From assembly GCA_031763025.1 (NCBI GenBank), contig JASSKH010000044.1, positions 992,001 through 1,056,000 of the forward strand: a stretch of DNA of 64,000 nt, given 5' to 3'. Both the position numbers and the translations under genes were made by a program. The DNA is from Macrocystis pyrifera. Lineage: Eukaryota > Sar > Phaeophyceae > Laminariales > Laminariaceae. The notes under the pieces are model-generated. The model was not told the origin of the DNA and searched no databases. It was given only the letters and a program-made list of their open reading frames with translations. Positions 45,018-54,496 of this stretch are shown in pieces; the stretch's first letter is position 1, and the number at the start of each line of letters is the position of its first letter.

Positions 45018-45289
45018 CATGCGTCAATCCCAGCATTGGAGATTTCCAGTGTAGTGGGCTCGTACCCTAGGGAGACCACCACATCTATGGTATAGTCGAT
45101 GTTTCCCAACCCATCGTCGGGGGTCACCAACACTTGATCCGTTAGGCTGCAATAAGTTCCTCCCTGGCAAAAAGAAAACTCGATGTCATCGACCGTCTTC
45201 GCATTGTCGGAGTTGCACGTCGTGGCGGCCAATGTATAGGCTGACGCTGCTCCTGCCGTGAGACCGAGTGTGATACAGTAGCAGTGCAT
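45018..45289 (-). CDS. Exon with FCQGGTYCS module and clean donor
   Basis: The minus frame begins MHCYCITLGLTAGAASA, which could be a weak signal peptide or simply follow the acceptor CATCTTAG. It continues YTLAATTCNSDNAKTVDDIE, FSFCQGGTYCSLTDQVL and IDYTIDVVVSLGYEPTTLEI, then SNAGIDAW. The 5' splice site is GCATG|GTGAGCC (GT at 45017-45016). Alternating hydrophobic strands and paired cysteines suggest an extracellular beta-sandwich. The closing LExSNAGIDAW resembles the final strand-loop of PLAT-type domains. Probably one repeat unit of the minus-strand gene. Confidence 0.5.
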
Positions 45290-45649
45290 ATACTAAGATG
45301 CGGGGGGTGTTTGCGTCTGGTAAAACCAACTCGTTAGGTCGCGAGTAGAATTTCCTGGATCGTACATACGTGAAAAACACTGGACGTGGCCATGGGGTTG
45401 CCCGTGTTGAGCTAGTCTTGGGCAAATCTCTTCCGATAGCGACTTAACCGCCAGCAAACTAATCGAACCTCTACGGCGACGCCTTTTCCTTTTCCTTCCC
45501 GTGACACGATCCGACGTGCACGCGAAACATTTTTAGACTAGGTATTTCGAAATACATGCACACATATGTACACGGGTGTAAGCGCAAATACTATTCATGT
45601 ACCGCCTGCAAAACGAACTGCTGTGATCGACAAAATCAGTGTCCGACAC

Positions 45650-45890
45650 CTATTGCACACCGCCGATTCCTATCGATAGATGTCTCCAGAATCCATCGTC
45701 GAATCGACAGATAATTTCACGGCAGTTGTCCAGAGTGTGATATACACGCGCATTCACCCACATCTTCGCACTGCTGTGCAGTACACCACTAACCGAATAC
45801 ACCTGGACATACGACTGGGTAGCTGGACATGACTGCCCTCGCGCATTCGCTGGATAGCAACTTGTCAAGATATATGCGATTCGCTATGAC
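45650..45890 (-). CDS. Possible exon, extracellular-type peptide
   Basis: After CATAG the minus frame reads AYILTSCYPANARGQSCPAT, then YVQVYSVSGVLHSSAKMWVN and CREIICRFDDGFWRHLSIG. It has paired cysteines and strand-like alternation similar to the downstream exons. A GGCG|GTGTGC site near 45661 may be the donor; otherwise the frame stops at 45650. Function unknown. Confidence 0.35.
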
Positions 45891-45899
45891 CACGTGACA

Positions 45900-46925
45900 G
45901 TGTAGGTCTAGGATCCCGGTGCCCACTTTTATTCAATCGGCCCTAGATAGACCGAAGAAATTCGTTTAGTCACCCGTAAGGCAGACGAATATATGTGGAG
46001 ACCCGTGCTACGGCCGTAGGGGTAGCACCCACTTTTTCTGAGGCTCTTGACGTCAGGAGGTTAGAACAATGTCACGGTATGGGTGGTGCCTTATTATTTT
46101 CCGGGGTCTTGACATGAGGACCCGAAACATGCTCTGAAAAGAAAGGTTATTGTTCGTGCAACCCGACCAACTGTTATAAGCGCTATGCCCGTTGCCCTGA
46201 ACCAGCCATACTGCTGTCGTGAACGCGATGACTATCTTACCAACCGGTAGTCGCTCACGTTACATTACTAGAGCCCAACAAGTCAGGAAATACTGAGCAA
46301 AAAAAAAGTGACAAAAACCTTGCAGTGGGATGATTCTCTATACCTCTCGGAACAGCCGTATTTTGATAGTTATGCAAGCCACGCAAGACCCATACACAAC
46401 CAAATAGGCTGGCACGCAACTATATGCAATACACCTCGGATGCAACTAGATTGGGTACATAGCTTGTGAGTTGTCATGTTTGAGGAACCCGGTCCGTGGG
46501 AAACGTTTGGGTTAAGCAATATTCAAGTGAAACCCTTAGGAAAATCTTATTTTTAATAGCAGTTCTGTTCTTCTGTGGTCGCCATCAAGGTCGCCGTGGA
46601 AACGGTGATCCGACAAGTGCCGCGCTAGTTGTAAAATATGCGAGTGACTCTACGTATGTATGTTTCACGTATCGTTGCAGATAATATTTGCGTACTTCAT
46701 TACGCGTTCAATTATGCAAGAGAAACGTCCAGCGAACGAAAGACCAGTTTTGCATTTCATCTTATCATCTTTTGATAGTTGCAAACATGGAAGCGCGGGC
46801 GTCGATAGAGTCCGCACACCCCGACAGGTGTCCGATACTTTTAGGTGCGGTCAGAAATGTATGGTAAAAATTTGCGTTTGTCCCTCTTCTCACAACTGTT
46901 ATAGTTCGTGGTAGCAGCAGCAGTA
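45900..46925. other. No gene seen
   Basis: Anonymous sequence; only short frames without family resemblance. Confidence 0.35.
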
Positions 46926-46933
46926 GTAGTAGC

Positions 46934-48197
46934 TAGAGGTTGGACCCTGCGGGTACCCGCCAAAAACGGGATCTCGCCAAAATGTTGAAGCCTGGACCCT
47001 CCCCTACCCGCCAGGTAATGACATTATGACGACCGGGTACCAGGGTACCCGACCCGTTTTTTTGCCGTTTTGATTTTTTTTCTCCATATTTCAGTGCCTA
47101 CAAAGAATATAATTTAAGTGGAGGATAGTGCGCAGTACTGTGTTCTATCATATATGCCAAAACGATGAGTACGAACAGTTTCTATGATTGATTCGATAGA
47201 CAAGCCGCCTAAACTTGCCGTGTCGTGTATTACTTCAGTGCGCTGGCGTGATATTATTGGTTTGAATGCGCGGAAGGTGTGAAAGTATGTACGATGGGGG
47301 CGATGGTTGACGGTCTCCCGCTTAGAAGACTGCAGTGAACATTTTTCGACCCAAGACGTGGCAGATATCGGAAAGTAGCACTATGTCATCAACACATAAT
47401 GATTCACCGTGTAACGCTGGATTACAATCCGTTGTGCATCATATTAACAGCAGTGTTGCGGAACTACCGTCGATAACACATCAACAACCGCCTGTACTCG
47501 AAAATCGAAGTAATCGTGGACGGATATAAAAAAAAACAAACATGAAAGAAATGAGTACATGGTTGCCCCCAAAGAAGCGCCTACCCACATCTACACCCCT
47601 GAACTCAGCAGGGGTCAGGGGTCAGCATCACAGAAGCACACTCTGATACGACTCTCCACTGCTGCTGCTGTCAGAGCCGGGGCCTGCAGAGTCGTCGCTG
47701 CCGTCGCTGCTGCTGTCTGTATGGCTTTCGAGGGTGCTTTGCACAGACGAATTGGAGCTTTCGGCAGGATGCTCAGAAAGATCGCCCCCCGCCAGCAATT
47801 CAGTTTCCTGAGAGACCGCGTCAGGATCGCTCGCTTCTTGGCTCGTTGTGCTCAGCTGGTGCCGCGTGACGATGCTGCCGTGTGTCGTGGGCGTCCCTTT
47901 GAACGTTGAATGTAGCTATTAATAGTTGATGGTTTGTATGCTTGACTTGTGTGAGTGCGTGTTTTGAAAGGGTTTCCTAAAGAAATTGTACAGGCAAAAT
48001 GAACCGGGAATACCAATTACCCGCGGGTACCCGAAAGCCCGCGGGTACCCAGGTACCCGGTACCCGACGACCCAATTACCCTTTCAGGCTCCGAATACCC
48101 GCGGGTACTGAGCTCGGACCCTACCCGTCAAACGGGTAGGACCCTGACGGGTATACCCGCCGGGTACCGGGTAATTGAAATCAGGGTCCTACCTCTA
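46934..48197. mobile_element. Non-autonomous hAT-type DNA transposon
   Basis: The 1,264-bp element is bounded by the 8-bp direct duplication GTAGTAGC (46926-46933 and 48198-48205). Its inverted ends are TAGAGGTTGGACCCTG and CAGGGTCCTACCTCTA, with one mismatch in 16. The 8-bp duplication and TAGAG-type ends are typical of the hAT superfamily. Both ends are packed with GGGTACCCG palindromes (46948-47060, 48015-48175), probably transposase-binding subterminal repeats. No transposase domain is recognisable in the interior, so it is likely mobilised in trans. Confidence 0.85.
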
Positions 48198-48205
48198 GTA
48201 GTAGC

Positions 48206-49090
48206 AGATCAGCCTCTCACCGGAAAATAGTACATGGACTGCAACCAAAGCCCGTAGAACCCTCGTAGCCGCCGGAGTGGTAGCACGAGCGATTTCCATG
48301 ACGGGGATTTCCGTCGTACTGCTGCATGTCAGGTAAGGATACAGAAATCCGAGGCAAGTTGACGCCATTTGTTAAGGTCTTAGTCCTTTCGGCTGCTGGT
48401 AAATGGTGACCCAATCGCCTACCCAACCTAATATAATACCATGTGTATATTATTCTTTGCTTCTTGTTTTTATTTCTACCAAGGTATAATTCCACTCCGG
48501 AGCTACTGGAGCCTGTCCTGAGACCACAGAATGCAACGCATTGTAGCGATGGGTTAATGTGTGCGGACACAACAACAATATTTCAAATAGGATACGCATT
48601 GCTCTCGTATACATAACCACTGGGGTTAACGTGCAAATTTGACGTACGAGTATCGATAATCGTCCTTGTTGTTGATGATGATCTCACATTAACTCTCCAA
48701 TCAAAGATCCGTGGTCACACGAATGTGCTGGAGCTCCAGGAAGAATCGAAAAACATGAAAAAAAAACAAAATTCAAGTGAGAAACACGGTGCTCGTGGAT
48801 AAAACCACTACATGTTCATTTTCGTCGTACATGTATGTTGGCCGAACGTATACGACACGGCAACAAGACAGTCGAGTATTTTGCTCGCCACTACTGCTGT
48901 TAATAGCTCAGGGGTGAGGTAGTGGCAAGAGGCCCCTTTCTGTTGGGATTGCACGTATTAGGAAACTTAGCGGACCAAGATTGGTCTTCATTCGGGGTGT
49001 ATATATATATGCATTCTCTTTGTTTCTGAGATGAAGATGAAACAGCCACAAAAGTGAGTGGCAGGTCAAAACGAGATTGTGGATTGATAT
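48206..49090. other. No gene seen
   Basis: Anonymous sequence left of the tyrosine-recombinase element. Confidence 0.35.
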
Positions 49091-49338
49091 GCGGAGTATC
49101 TCTACGTTCACGAGAGATGCATGTTTTGTTCACAACCGACGAATTTAATCATTTATAGTCATGGGCTCTACCGACGGAAACTAATAGCTGAAGTTGCCCA
49201 GAGGCAGAGAGAAGAGAAGAACGGCCACACTCGTCCCGCGCCCCCGCCTAGCTTCTCGTGATAGGTGCACAAGCAGAGCACGGCACTGCTCGCTGCCGAT
49301 TGATAGGCCTAGAGGCTAGGTCTACTGTTGTGGTTTCT
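49091..49338 (+). repeat. Split direct repeat A1 (left terminus)
   Basis: 248 bp, from GCGGAGTATCTCTACG to TACTGTTGTGGTTTCT, identical by eye to A2 at 57959-58206. Forms the left end of the element. Confidence 0.92.
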
Positions 49339-49595
49339 AGCAGCAACTGCGGAGGTCGGCGGGCTACAGCATGCAGCGGGAGGAGGAAGAGCAGGGGCAA
49401 CGAGCGCTTTCCCGGTATGTGGCGAACGAGGGGGGGTCCCGGGCGTTCCCGGGTCTAGACCCCGAACTCGATCACAATGGGGCGTGGGGCGGTCGACTCC
49501 GGTACACAATGATACACGCCCGCAAGCAAGCATCGTTAACTCGCTCGCTCGGGGCGGCCAGCCGTGATTCCCACGTGTTGTGGTCGTCGTACATG

Positions 49596-49662
49596 CACGA
49601 AGTTATTATAGCTGGCACGGGTAGAAGCACGAAGTTATTATAGCTGGCACGGGTAGAAGGCA
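49596..49662. repeat. Two-copy 32-bp tandem duplication
   Basis: GCACGAAGTTATTATAGCTG and GCACGGGTAGAA occur twice in a row within the element's 5' region. Confidence 0.85.
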
Positions 49663-49899
49663 GCTCACGTCCTTTCCCAACCCGCGAATACGCTATACGA
49701 AAGGCTATACTGCGGTATACCTAGGAAAGAAAGACATACCCGGACCTAGAGTACTGGGCATTAATATGGGAACACCGTTGACGCCGGAGCGGAGGGCATA
49801 TGTGGTGTACGAGTATAGGCCAGGTTGGTTCCTTTGCCTTTCTCGCAGACCCCGTACCCAGGAAGACACATTCTCGCATACACCGGTATACATCGCGAG

Positions 49900-50528
49900 C
49901 CACAACGGACTGTTGTACGTACCACAATGCTGTGTCATACACGTTGCGAGACACATATGTACTGCTGTATGCTCCAACTATATACAGGATCGATGGCCAA
50001 GGAATTGTGGCCGGCGCCACTAACGATACGTACAATACAAATCGCGAGACACACTTGTACTGCTGTATGCCCCAACTACAGGGTCGATGGCTAAGGAATT
50101 GTGGCCGGGGCCACTAACGATACATACCATACACATAGCGACACACGTGGACTGCTGTAGGCACTGCTGTAAGCTCCAACGACGCGGTGCCGGCGCACCT
50201 AGAAGCGATATATCATACTATGCATAACGATATATACCATACTCGCATGTGCCAGTGCACTTCTAATACAAGGCGGTCGATGGCGGGGGGGACTTGGGGC
50301 CGGTGTCACTGAGAATACAACTCGCGAGACACAGGGCGTCACGATGTGCGGGAACTCACCACGAACAGACCATACTAGTACGTTCTACTGGTCATATCAA
50401 CAACGCTGTGCCGGTGCACTAAGCGCTATCGACGTTATCGTACGCGTCAAGACGCGCAGGACCTTACTACGAGTAGACCATACTAGTAGTGAGACACTAT
50501 GTGCCACTGTCCGTATCAACAACGGTGG

Positions 50529-50530
<2 letters not shown>
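49900..50530. repeat. Degenerate relatives of the 140-bp satellite
   Basis: Phrases such as GGTCGATGGCxAAGGAATTG, GTGGCCGGxGCCACTAACGA, CGAGACACACxTGTACTGCT and GTGCCGGCGCACCTAGAAGCG are diverged forms of parts of the satellite unit that follows. The left part of the array is therefore an older, decayed edge. Confidence 0.6.

Positions 50531-50572
<42 letters not shown>
50531..50572. repeat. Poly-A tract (about 42)
   Basis: A homopolymer directly before the first full satellite unit. It could be an insertion scar or an expansion of the AAAA phrase seen before the last unit (51671-51678). Confidence 0.85.
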
Positions 50573-50574
<2 letters not shown>

Positions 50575-51800
50575 GGTCGGTGGTGAAGGAACAAGTGCCG
50601 GTGCAGGTCTCGTGGCCGGCGCCACCGCGTCGGCCGGTGACCCGTCCCTCACCACCGATACATACCATGTTCCACTGTTCATATTAATAGCGCTGTGCCG
50701 GTGCACTAGAAAGCGGTCGGTGGTGAAGGACTAAGTGCCGGTGCAGGTCTCGTGGCCGGCGCCACCGCGTCGGCCGGTGACCCGTCCCTCACCACCGATA
50801 CATACCATGTTCCACTGTTCATATTAATAGCGCTGTGCCGGTGCACTAGAAAGCGGTCGGTGGTGAAGGACTAAGTGCCGGTGCAGGTCTCGTGGCCGGC
50901 GCCACCGCGTCGGCCGGTGACCCGTCCCTCACCCCCGATACATACCATGTTCCACTGTTCATATTAATAGCGCTGTGCCGGTGCACTAGAAAGCGGTCGG
51001 TGGTGAAGGACTAAGTGCCGGTGCAGGTCTCGTGGCCGGCGCCACCGCGTCGGCCGGTGACCCGTCCCTCACCACCGATACATACCATGTTCCACTGTTC
51101 ATATTAATAGCGCTGTGCCGGTGCACTAGAAAGCGGTCGGTGGTGAAGGACTAAGTGCCGGTGCAGGTCTCGTGGCCGGCGCCACCGCGTCGGCCGGTGA
51201 CCCGTCCCTCACCACCGATACATACCATGTTCCACTGTTCATATTAATAGCGCTGTGCCGGTGCACTAGAAAGCGGTCGGTGGTGAAGGACTAAGTGCCG
51301 GTGCAGGTCTCGGGGCCGGCGCCACCGCGTCGCCGGTGACCCGTCCCTCACCACCGATACATACCATGTTCCACTGTTCATATTAATAGCGCTGTGCCGG
51401 TGCACTAGAAAGCGGTCGGTGGTGAAGGACTAAGTGCCGGTGCAGGTCTCGGGGCCGGCGCCACCGCGTCGGCCGGTGACCCGTCCCTCACCACCGATAC
51501 ATACCATGTTCCACTGCCCATATTAATAGCGTTGTGCCGGTGCACTAGAAAGCGGTCGGTGGTGAAGGACTAAGTGCCGGAGCAGGTCTCGGGGCCGGCG
51601 CCACCGCGTCGGCCGGTGACCCGTCCCTCACCACAGATATATATACTATGTCCAAAATCAACAACGTTGTAAAAAAAAGGAAAGCGGCGGTGGTGAAGGA
51701 CTAAGTGCCGGTGCAGGTCTCGTGGCCGGCGCCACCGCGTCGGCCGGAGACCCGTCCCTCACCACCGATGCATACCACACACGTTGAGACAACGTAACGC
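50575..51800. repeat. 140-bp satellite, about nine near-identical units
   Basis: Units start with GGTCGGTGGTGAAGGACTAA. The phrase TGGTGAAGGA falls at 50581, 50721, 50861, 51001, 51141, 51281, 51420, 51560 and 51691, so the period is 140 bp with one 139 and one shorter step. Each unit holds CTCGTGGCCGGCGCCACCGC, GGCCGGTGACCCGTCCCTCA and AGCGCTGTGCCGGTGCACTA. It lies between A1 and gag of the DIRS-order element. Confidence 0.93.
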
Positions 51801-52219
51801 TGTATGTGCTACGACGCATGTAGCAGTACCGCGGTGCCGGCGCACCGGAAGGCGGTCGATAGTGGCGGAGTAAGCGCCGGTCCACATCCCGGGACCGGAG
51901 CACCGGCTTACAAGTCGAGTTCGAGGGGAACGCATGCCGGCGCATGCTTCACCCCCCCCACCACCCCCCCCCCCCACCGCCGCCTCTATCCAAGTCATTC
52001 CCTCAAGGGAACGGCTGGGGGACGAGATGCGCGATGCGGAGTACCAAGTTGCTCACCCGTTGACAGGAAGATGCCGGTGCATGTCAACAACCGCGGCGAA
52101 CGCCGGCGCGTACGAACGGAGTGCCAGCGCACATGAGCACGGGGACAAGTAAGCCCCACCCTCGTCCAGGCCGGTGCATGGATAGTGCTCACCGTCGCCT
52201 CTATCTAAAATTCGTTCCC

Positions 52220-52221
<2 letters not shown>

Positions 52222-52266
<45 letters not shown>
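52222..52266. repeat. Poly-C tract (about 45)
   Basis: A homopolymer of C just before the Gag-like frame; another short poly-C lies at about 51950-51977. Confidence 0.9.
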
Positions 52267-52267
<1 letters not shown>

Positions 52268-52269
52268 CG

Positions 52270-53913
52270 TTGTCCGTCGTCGCCGCACCTGTGCCCTGCC
52301 TTGCGTCCGCGCCGTACTGTCGCGCTCAATTTGTTTGTCTTCGCAGGGGCCCGGCAAGAACGACCGCGGAGAGAGGAACCGGGAGAACGCCCGGTAGCGA
52401 CGGTGACGATGAGGCTCCCGTGTCGATAGCAGACTTTGCCACTTTCAAGCAGGAGGTGGCGAACGAAGTCGCCCAGCTCCAGGCGGCCATCCAGCGATCG
52501 GACGAGGCCATTGAGGCCTCGCGTCGCTCCGCCCACGGGGGAAGGGGAGGCGACGCCAGCGGGCCCGGACCGCAGCCCGGTAGCTCCGCTGCCAGGGCCG
52601 CCCCACGGGACCATTCCCCCAGCACCGCCCTACTCGGACCGCCGACCGGACAGCTCTTCGGGAGCCCCGCTGCCGGGGTCCTCCCCCCAGACTCCAGCAT
52701 CGCCGACCAACCCGTCGATGGAGCCGCGGGCGGCCGCGCGGGCCTGCGCGGGTCCCTCAACGCCGCACAGAGCAGGCTCGCCGTAGGCCCGGGGCGAGCG
52801 AGGGACTACGGCGGTACTCCGGGCGGCGCCGGAGCCGCCGGAGCTCCTCTCGGACAAGCAGGCCCGGGGGGCTACGGCGGGATTCTGGGCGGCGCCGGAG
52901 CTGCCGGCCCTCCTCTCGGACAAGGAGGCCAGTTCGCCGTAGGACCGGGAGGGCGGGGCTATGGGAGCGTCTCCAGCGGTATCGAGGCCACCGCGGGCCC
53001 AGCTGGAAGGGCGACCTACGGTGGTGCTCTGGCCGGTACCGGAGCCGCCAGCGTCCACCTCGGCCAGGCGGGCGGGCTCGTAGTGGGTCCGGTGGGGGGG
53101 CTCGGCTACGGGGCATATGCGGGCGGCACCGGAGGCGCCGGCGCATTCTCCGGACAAGTGGGCGGGCTCGCCCTGGGCGGGACAGGAGCCAACGGCGCTC
53201 CATCGGCTGCACTCGGCCATGTGGCCAACGACGGGCCGGGCGGGCTTGCGGTCGGGGCGGATACGTACGGGGACGGCAGCGCCGGCAACCCGTTTACCGC
53301 TCGGGGCAGACAGGTAGAGAAAATAATGACCAACCGCGCGGTGGCCTCGTGGGGCAACCCCGCGACCCGACTTTGGCAGATACTATGCGGCGGCCGCCCG
53401 GCATCGATGCAGCGGGCGGCCGTGCAGGGGTACGTGGGGGCCTCGGTCAACATATCGGCCGGCGTCCATGGCATGCTGGAAGAGCTGGACGACCTCAACT
53501 TTCTGGCCTTCACACCGCGCGGTGGGGCCGGCATCACCCTCCCACTGGCGCAACACCTGAGCATTTTGGGGCACGCGATCGTCACCATCGCGTCCCGCGG
53601 ACTCCGACAAGGGGGTGCGGATCTCCAGGTGGCGCGCGCCCGCTTGGAGGCGCTCGCCCGAGCCTTCAGCGCGGGGGCGACGATCCTCAACGATCACGTG
53701 ATGGAGCACATTGCGGTCGCCGACCGCCCGGCAAACCGGGCCAGGCTGGCGGCTCTGGTGACAAAGGACCTCGAGACCTTCGCGCTCGACCTGCGTTGCA
53801 TCTCCGACTCCTGCGGCCACGCGTGGGCCTACCCCCCGCCGCTGGAGTCCTTCCCCGCCATCCCGGGCCCCGTTGGCCCCGCCTTTCCGGATACGTGGCC
53901 CTCGGCGGTCTGA
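52270..53913 (+). CDS. Gag-like protein of the DIRS-order element
   Basis: This 547-codon frame opens with an acidic, helical segment (ADFATFKQEVANEVAQLQAA and after, about residues 50-80), likely a coiled coil. A long Gly/Ala-rich region follows (about 85-345) made of loose repeats (GYGGILGGAGAAGPPLGQ-like, YGGALAGTGAASVHLGQAG). A globular C-terminal part comes last (about 350-545; TNRAVASWGNPATRLWQIL ... LARAFSAGATILNDHVMEHI), which I take as the capsid-like portion. The frame has no upstream ATG near its start, so the true start is not fixed. The 3' end overlaps a second frame carrying a CCCH finger. Products of this family package the RNA. Confidence 0.7.
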   Translation: MSVVAAPVPCLASAPYCRAQFVCLRRGPARTTAERGTGRTPGSDGDDEAPVSIADFATFKQEVANEVAQLQAAIQRSDEAIEASRRSAHGGRGGDASGPGPQPGSSAARAAPRDHSPSTALLGPPTGQLFGSPAAGVLPPDSSIADQPVDGAAGGRAGLRGSLNAAQSRLAVGPGRARDYGGTPGGAGAAGAPLGQAGPGGYGGILGGAGAAGPPLGQGGQFAVGPGGRGYGSVSSGIEATAGPAGRATYGGALAGTGAASVHLGQAGGLVVGPVGGLGYGAYAGGTGGAGAFSGQVGGLALGGTGANGAPSAALGHVANDGPGGLAVGADTYGDGSAGNPFTARGRQVEKIMTNRAVASWGNPATRLWQILCGGRPASMQRAAVQGYVGASVNISAGVHGMLEELDDLNFLAFTPRGGAGITLPLAQHLSILGHAIVTIASRGLRQGGADLQVARARLEALARAFSAGATILNDHVMEHIAVADRPANRARLAALVTKDLETFALDLRCISDSCGHAWAYPPPLESFPAIPGPVGPAFPDTWPSAV

Positions 53914-53948
53914 TCAACGCCGAAGTCCAGCAACCTCGCCGCACTTCC

Positions 53949-54425
53949 GCCATGATGGCCGGGGTCGGGGCCGGTGAATGCCGGCAATGGGGGAAGACCG
54001 GCAAGTGTCGCTTCGGTGACGCCTGCGTGTTCACCCACGTCGGCCCCGCCCGCAAGACGAGCAGCGGCAACAAGCGCAAGGCGGCTACCGGCGGGGGATC
54101 GGCCGACAGCGGCGTCGCAGCCAGCGGCGCGGCATCCGGGGAACCCCCGGCCAAGAGGGCCAAAGGAAAAGGAAAAGGGGGGGGGGGGGCGGCGGCGCGA
54201 GTAACGGAAGCAGCGGCGGCGGCAGCGGCGGCAGTAGCAGCGGCAGCGGTAGCGGCGGTGGTTCCGGCAGCGGCGGCAGCGGCGGCAGCGGCAGCGGCGG
54301 CGGCAGCGGTAGCGGCAGTGGCAACGGGGCGTCGAGCGGGGGGGCTTTCACTCGCTCGGCGGCGGCCAGGGCTGACGAATAGGGGGACGGGCCTCGCCCC
54401 TCAGCAGGGGCGAGACCGATCGTAG
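53949..54425 (+). CDS. CCCH zinc-finger frame overlapping the Gag end
   Basis: In a frame overlapping the Gag-like one, the sequence 53979-54038 encodes CRQWGKTGKCRFGDACVFTH, a C-x8-C-x5-C-x3-H finger of the RNA-binding type. A Lys-rich nuclear-localisation-like segment follows (PPAKRAKGKGKG), then a low-complexity run from GGCAGC repeats. It probably supplies the nucleic-acid-binding end of the Gag product. A CCCH rather than CCHC finger here is unusual. How it is expressed relative to Gag is not evident. Confidence 0.55.
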   Translation, partial: AMMAGVGAGECRQWGKTGKCRFGDACVFTHVGPARKTSSGNKRKAATGGGSADSGVAASGAASGEPPAKRAKGKGKGGGGAAARVTEAAAAAAAAVAAAAVAAVVPAAAAAAAAAAAAAAVAAVATGRRAGGLSLARRRPGLTNRGTGLAPQQGRDRS

Positions 54426-54496
54426 GGCGTACGGAAGCAGCAGCGCGAGATGCACAGCTTGCACGTCCGGGGCCGGCGTCCGTTGGGGGACCAGGT

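Noticed and set aside
47335-47909. Open frames inside the hAT element as a transposase
   Set aside because: No hAT catalytic or dimerisation motifs are visible and the frames are short; they look incidental.
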